DNA from: CADEED01 sp035286365
GTDB taxonomy: Bacteria > Pseudomonadota > Gammaproteobacteria > Steroidobacterales > Steroidobacteraceae
NCBI GenBank assembly: GCA_035286365.1
Contig: DATHJZ010000110.1
Location: 1 to 36,271, forward strand
DNA: 36,271 bases
Direction of reading: 5' to 3'
Shown here: positions 33,376 through 36,271 of the stretch, piece after piece
Numbering within the stretch: the stretch's first letter is position 1
Layout: each line of letters starts with the position of its first letter
Translations under genes and position numbers: made by a program
The notes under the pieces: generated by a model
Told to the model about the DNA's origin: nothing
Seen by the model: only the letters and a program-made list of their open reading frames with translations
Databases searched by the model: none

Positions 33376-36271
33376 TTACGGAGCTGGCGTGTGCGAACCC
33401 CGGCGCGCCAGCCGTCTCACTCCCACGAACAGCACCGGAACGAAGAAGATCGCGAGCAGTGTTCCGGTGGTCATGCCGCCTATTACCGCGGTGCCGATAG
33501 CGATGCGGCTCTGCGCTCCCGCCCCGGTGGAAATGGCCAGCGGCAACACGCCGAAGATGAACGCCAGCGACGTCATCAGGATGGGGCGCAATCGCAGGCG
33601 CGCGGCGGACAATACTGCGCTGCGTGGATCGGCGCCCTGTTTCTCGGCGTGCTCGGCGAACTCCACGATGAGAATGGCGTTTTTCGCGGCGAGGCCCATG
33701 GTCGTCAACAAGCCCACTTGAAAGTACACGTCGTTCTCGAGTCCGCGCAGCCAGACGGCGATCGCGGCACCTAACAAGCCGAGCGGTACCACCAGGATTA
33801 CCGAGATCGGCACCGACCAGCTTTCATACAGTGCGGCCAGGCACAGGAAGACGACGAGCAGCGAGATCGCATAGAGATAGGGCGCCTGCCCGCTCGACAG
33901 GCGCTCCTGGAACGACAAGCCGCTCCACGCGATCGACGTGCCCGGAATGTCGCTGGCGAGTTTCTCCATGCGTTCCATCGCCTCGCCGGTGCTGCGGCCG
34001 GCGGCGGTGGCGCCCTGGATCTCGAACGCACTCAAGCCGTTGTAACGTCCGACGGTGACCGGAGACTGATGCCACGAGGTAGTGGCGAACGCGGAGAAGG
34101 GCGCCATCGAATTGTCGGCGGTGCGCACGTACCAGCTGCCGAGATCCTCGGGCCGGCTGCGAAACTGCGCGTCGCCCTGCACATACACGCGTTTGACGCG
34201 GCCGCGATCGATGAAATCATTGACGTAGTTGCCACCCCAGGCCGCCGACAGCGTCTCATCGACATCACGCTGCGCGAGCCCGAGCGCGCCGAGTTTCTCC
34301 TGGTCGATGTCGACGCTCAAGGCGGGGGTGTCCTCGAGCGAATTCGTGCGTACGTTGGTAAGCACGGGGTCGGCGCGCGCCGCGGCCAGCAACTTGTCGC
34401 GCGCCGCCTTGAAGTCCGCACGGCTCAGGCCGCCGCTGTTGAGCAGTTCGACCGTGAAGCCGCTCGACTGTCCGAGTCCGCGCACCGGCGGCGGATTCAG
34501 AGCGAAGAACTCGGCATCGCGAATGCGCGACAGCGTCTTGGTGGCGCGTTGCGTGATCGCAGCAGCGCTGCGCGACTTGCCCTCGCGTACATCCCAGGGC
34601 GCGAGCGCGATGAAGCCGCGGCCGGCATTCTGCCCGGCCCCCGCCTGGCTTTGGCCGACGATCGTGAAGATGACCGGCACATTCTCTTTTTCGTCGTTCA
34701 GGAAGTAGTGTTCGACTTCCTTGACCGCCGCCAGCGTGCGCGTTTCGGTCGCGCCGGCCGGCAACGTGAACTGCAATTGCGCGCGGCCCTGATCCTCGAC
34801 GGGGAGGAAGCTGGTCGGCAGTGCCAGGAACACGCCGGCGAGCACCAGCGCCAATACCAGGTAGACGCCGATCGCCATGCGGCCGTGGTCGAGGATGCGA
34901 ATGGTGACGGCGCGGTAGCTATCGGCCATGCGTTCGAACCAAGCCTGAAAGCGATCGCCGACGCGATGCATGGCCGCGGTTACCGCAGTGCGCCGCGCGA
35001 TCAATTCCGGCGTCGGCGCTTTCAGTAGCATTGAGGCCAACGCGGGCGAGAGCACCAGTGCCACGACCACCGAGAGCAGCATCGCGGCAACCATGGTGAT
35101 GGAGAACTGGCGGTAGATCTCGCCCACCGAACCGCCGAAGAATGCCATCGGCAGGAACACGGCCGACAGCACCAGCGCGATGGCGATCAACGCGGTCTGG
35201 ATCTCGTGCATCGAGCGCACGGTGGCGTCGTGCGCGGAGATGCTCGGTTCCTCGCGCATGACACGTTCGACGTTCTCGACGACGACGATGGCGTCGTCCA
35301 CGAGCAAGCCGATGGCCAGCACCATGCCGAACAACGTCAGCGTGTTGATGGTGAAGCCGCAGACCGCCAGTACCCCGAATGTCCCCAACAGGACGACGGG
35401 TACCGCGATCGCGGGAATGAGCGTCGCGCGCCAGCTCTGCAGGAACACGAACATCACGATGACCACCAGCAGGATGGCCTCGAGCAACGTCTTGACGACT
35501 TCCTCGATCGACAGCTTCACGAAGTCCGTGCTGTCGAGCGGAAACGCGTAGCGATACCCCGGCGGAAACGATTTCGACTGGGCAGCAACCTCCGCCTTCA
35601 CCAGCTCCGAGGTGCGCAGCGCATCCGCGCCGGGCGCGAGCTGCACGGCGATGCCGCCACCTGGGTGCCCGTTGAGCCGGCTAGACGTGCCGTAGCTTTC
35701 ACTGCCGAGTTCGACGCGCGCAACATCCGCGAGCCGTACAGTGGAGCCGTCACCGCGTGTCTTCACGATGATTCGCCGGAACTGCTCCGCGTCGGTGAAG
35801 CGCGCACGTGCGGTGACCGTCGCATTCAGCATCTGCGTGGGCGCGGCGGGTTGCGCGCCGAGCTGGCCGGCCGCGACCTGCGTGTTCTGCGCCTGGATGG
35901 CAGTGATGACGTCCCCCGGCATCAATCCGAAGCTCACGAGCTTCGACGGATCGAGCCAGATGCGCATGGCGTACTGCGAGCCGAACACGTTCATGTCACC
36001 GACGCCTTCCAGGCGCCCGATCGAGTCCTGCAGATTCGAGACGAGGTAGTCGGAAACGTCACCGCTGCGCGCAACGTCCGACTCATCGTAGACGGAGACG
36101 ACCAGCAGGAAGTCGGGGTTGGACTTCGTTACCACCAGGCCCTGCGCCTGCACCTGCTGCGGCAGCCGCGGCAACGCCTGCTGCACCTTGTTCTGCACCT
36201 GCACCTGGGCGATGTCGGCGTCGGTGCCCTGATCGAAAGTGAGCGTGACGGTGGCGGTGCCGTTGGCGCTC
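33376..36271 (-). CDS. HAE1/AcrB-type RND efflux pump (N-terminus beyond the window)
   Basis: The readable part is 964 residues; the frame is still open at 36271, and the first visible residues align with about position 84 of AcrB ('GTDADIAQVQVQNK'), so some 80 residues are missing. The proton-relay motif L-L-V-D-D-A-I-V-V-V-E (about 35281-35310) and the Lys in 'GLAAKNAILIVEFAEH' (about 33661-33702) match AcrB D407/D408 and K940, so this is a hydrophobe/amphiphile efflux pump rather than a metal pump. It pairs periplasmic adaptor and TolC-like proteins that must be encoded outside the window, probably upstream on the minus strand. The C-terminus 'LARRGSHTPAP' is ordinary. Stop is at 33376-33378. 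Confidence 0.92.
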   Translation of the reverse strand, partial: SANGTATVTLTFDQGTDADIAQVQVQNKVQQALPRLPQQVQAQGLVVTKSNPDFLLVVSVYDESDVARSGDVSDYLVSNLQDSIGRLEGVGDMNVFGSQYAMRIWLDPSKLVSFGLMPGDVITAIQAQNTQVAAGQLGAQPAAPTQMLNATVTARARFTDAEQFRRIIVKTRGDGSTVRLADVARVELGSESYGTSSRLNGHPGGGIAVQLAPGADALRTSELVKAEVAAQSKSFPPGYRYAFPLDSTDFVKLSIEEVVKTLLEAILLVVIVMFVFLQSWRATLIPAIAVPVVLLGTFGVLAVCGFTINTLTLFGMVLAIGLLVDDAIVVVENVERVMREEPSISAHDATVRSMHEIQTALIAIALVLSAVFLPMAFFGGSVGEIYRQFSITMVAAMLLSVVVALVLSPALASMLLKAPTPELIARRTAVTAAMHRVGDRFQAWFERMADSYRAVTIRILDHGRMAIGVYLVLALVLAGVFLALPTSFLPVEDQGRAQLQFTLPAGATETRTLAAVKEVEHYFLNDEKENVPVIFTIVGQSQAGAGQNAGRGFIALAPWDVREGKSRSAAAITQRATKTLSRIRDAEFFALNPPPVRGLGQSSGFTVELLNSGGLSRADFKAARDKLLAAARADPVLTNVRTNSLEDTPALSVDIDQEKLGALGLAQRDVDETLSAAWGGNYVNDFIDRGRVKRVYVQGDAQFRSRPEDLGSWYVRTADNSMAPFSAFATTSWHQSPVTVGRYNGLSAFEIQGATAAGRSTGEAMERMEKLASDIPGTSIAWSGLSFQERLSSGQAPYLYAISLLVVFLCLAALYESWSVPISVILVVPLGLLGAAIAVWLRGLENDVYFQVGLLTTMGLAAKNAILIVEFAEHAEKQGADPRSAVLSAARLRLRPILMTSLAFIFGVLPLAISTGAGAQSRIAIGTAVIGGMTTGTLLAIFFVPVLFVGVRRLARRGSHTPAP

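Noticed and set aside
1..36271. tRNA, rRNA, CRISPR, insertion sequences, prophage
   Set aside because: No cloverleaf-like sequences, direct repeat arrays, transposase or integrase reading frames were seen on either strand.

Overview
The window is high-GC, gene-dense DNA with the features of a free-living Gram-negative proteobacterium. These include a TonB-dependent receptor, several outer-membrane beta-barrels, lipoproteins with clear lipoboxes, two RND efflux pumps, a periplasmic trehalase and at least two Tat-type signal peptides. The combination resembles environmental Gammaproteobacteria of the Steroidobacter/Nevskia/Xanthomonadales type, but that placement is inference. I see no phage, transposase, integrase, CRISPR, tRNA or rRNA, so this looks like ordinary chromosome. 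Both edge genes are cut by the window.

Layout. 1-1215: the C-terminal end of a heme-binding c-type cytochrome domain protein, then a VOC/glyoxalase-superfamily protein with its own sigma70-like promoter. 1242-7059: a heavy-metal efflux operon, made of a small Cys-rich exported protein followed by CzcC-, CzcB- and CzcA-type subunits with overlapping genes. A DUF3187-type barrel protein (7040-8122, minus) meets it tail to tail. 8434-10326: a large lipoprotein with a DUF4382-like N-terminal part. 10498-12602: a short-chain dehydrogenase with a Tat-like signal, translationally coupled to a flavin amine oxidase-like protein. 12709-14331: an exported PL10-type pectate lyase-like protein. 14348-16704: a class V PLP enzyme (kynureninase-like) divergent, by 35 nt, from a PrnB/DUF1864-type protein of the indole/tryptophan dioxygenase superfamily.

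16761-23190 is a carbohydrate block: a six-hairpin glycosidase-like exported protein, a TonB receptor and a GH37 periplasmic trehalase (treA). 23303-26255: a PQQ-type sugar dehydrogenase fused to Ig-like and other adhesion-type domains, in an operon with a BamE-like coiled-coil protein. 26383-30168: an operon of a membrane Ser/Thr kinase with an extracytoplasmic FGE-like domain, a lipoprotein and a TPR protein. 30170-31567 (minus): a DUF3034 barrel and an exported truncated hemoglobin. 31752-32744 (minus): an exported alpha/beta hydrolase. 33003-33374: a small Gly-tailed lipoprotein. 33376-36271 (minus): most of an HAE1/AcrB-type RND pump.

Biologically the window combines envelope-level metal and drug efflux with scavenging of sugars and plant polymers: lyase, glycosidase-like protein, trehalase, TonB uptake and periplasmic sugar oxidation. 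The least explained parts are the PrnB-like/PLP enzyme pair, the Tat-SDR/amine oxidase pair, the kinase-FGE-like operon and the exported hemoglobin/DUF3034 pair. All five convergent gene pairs meet within -20 to +16 nt, and an octamer, TGTTAGGC, recurs more often than base composition suggests.
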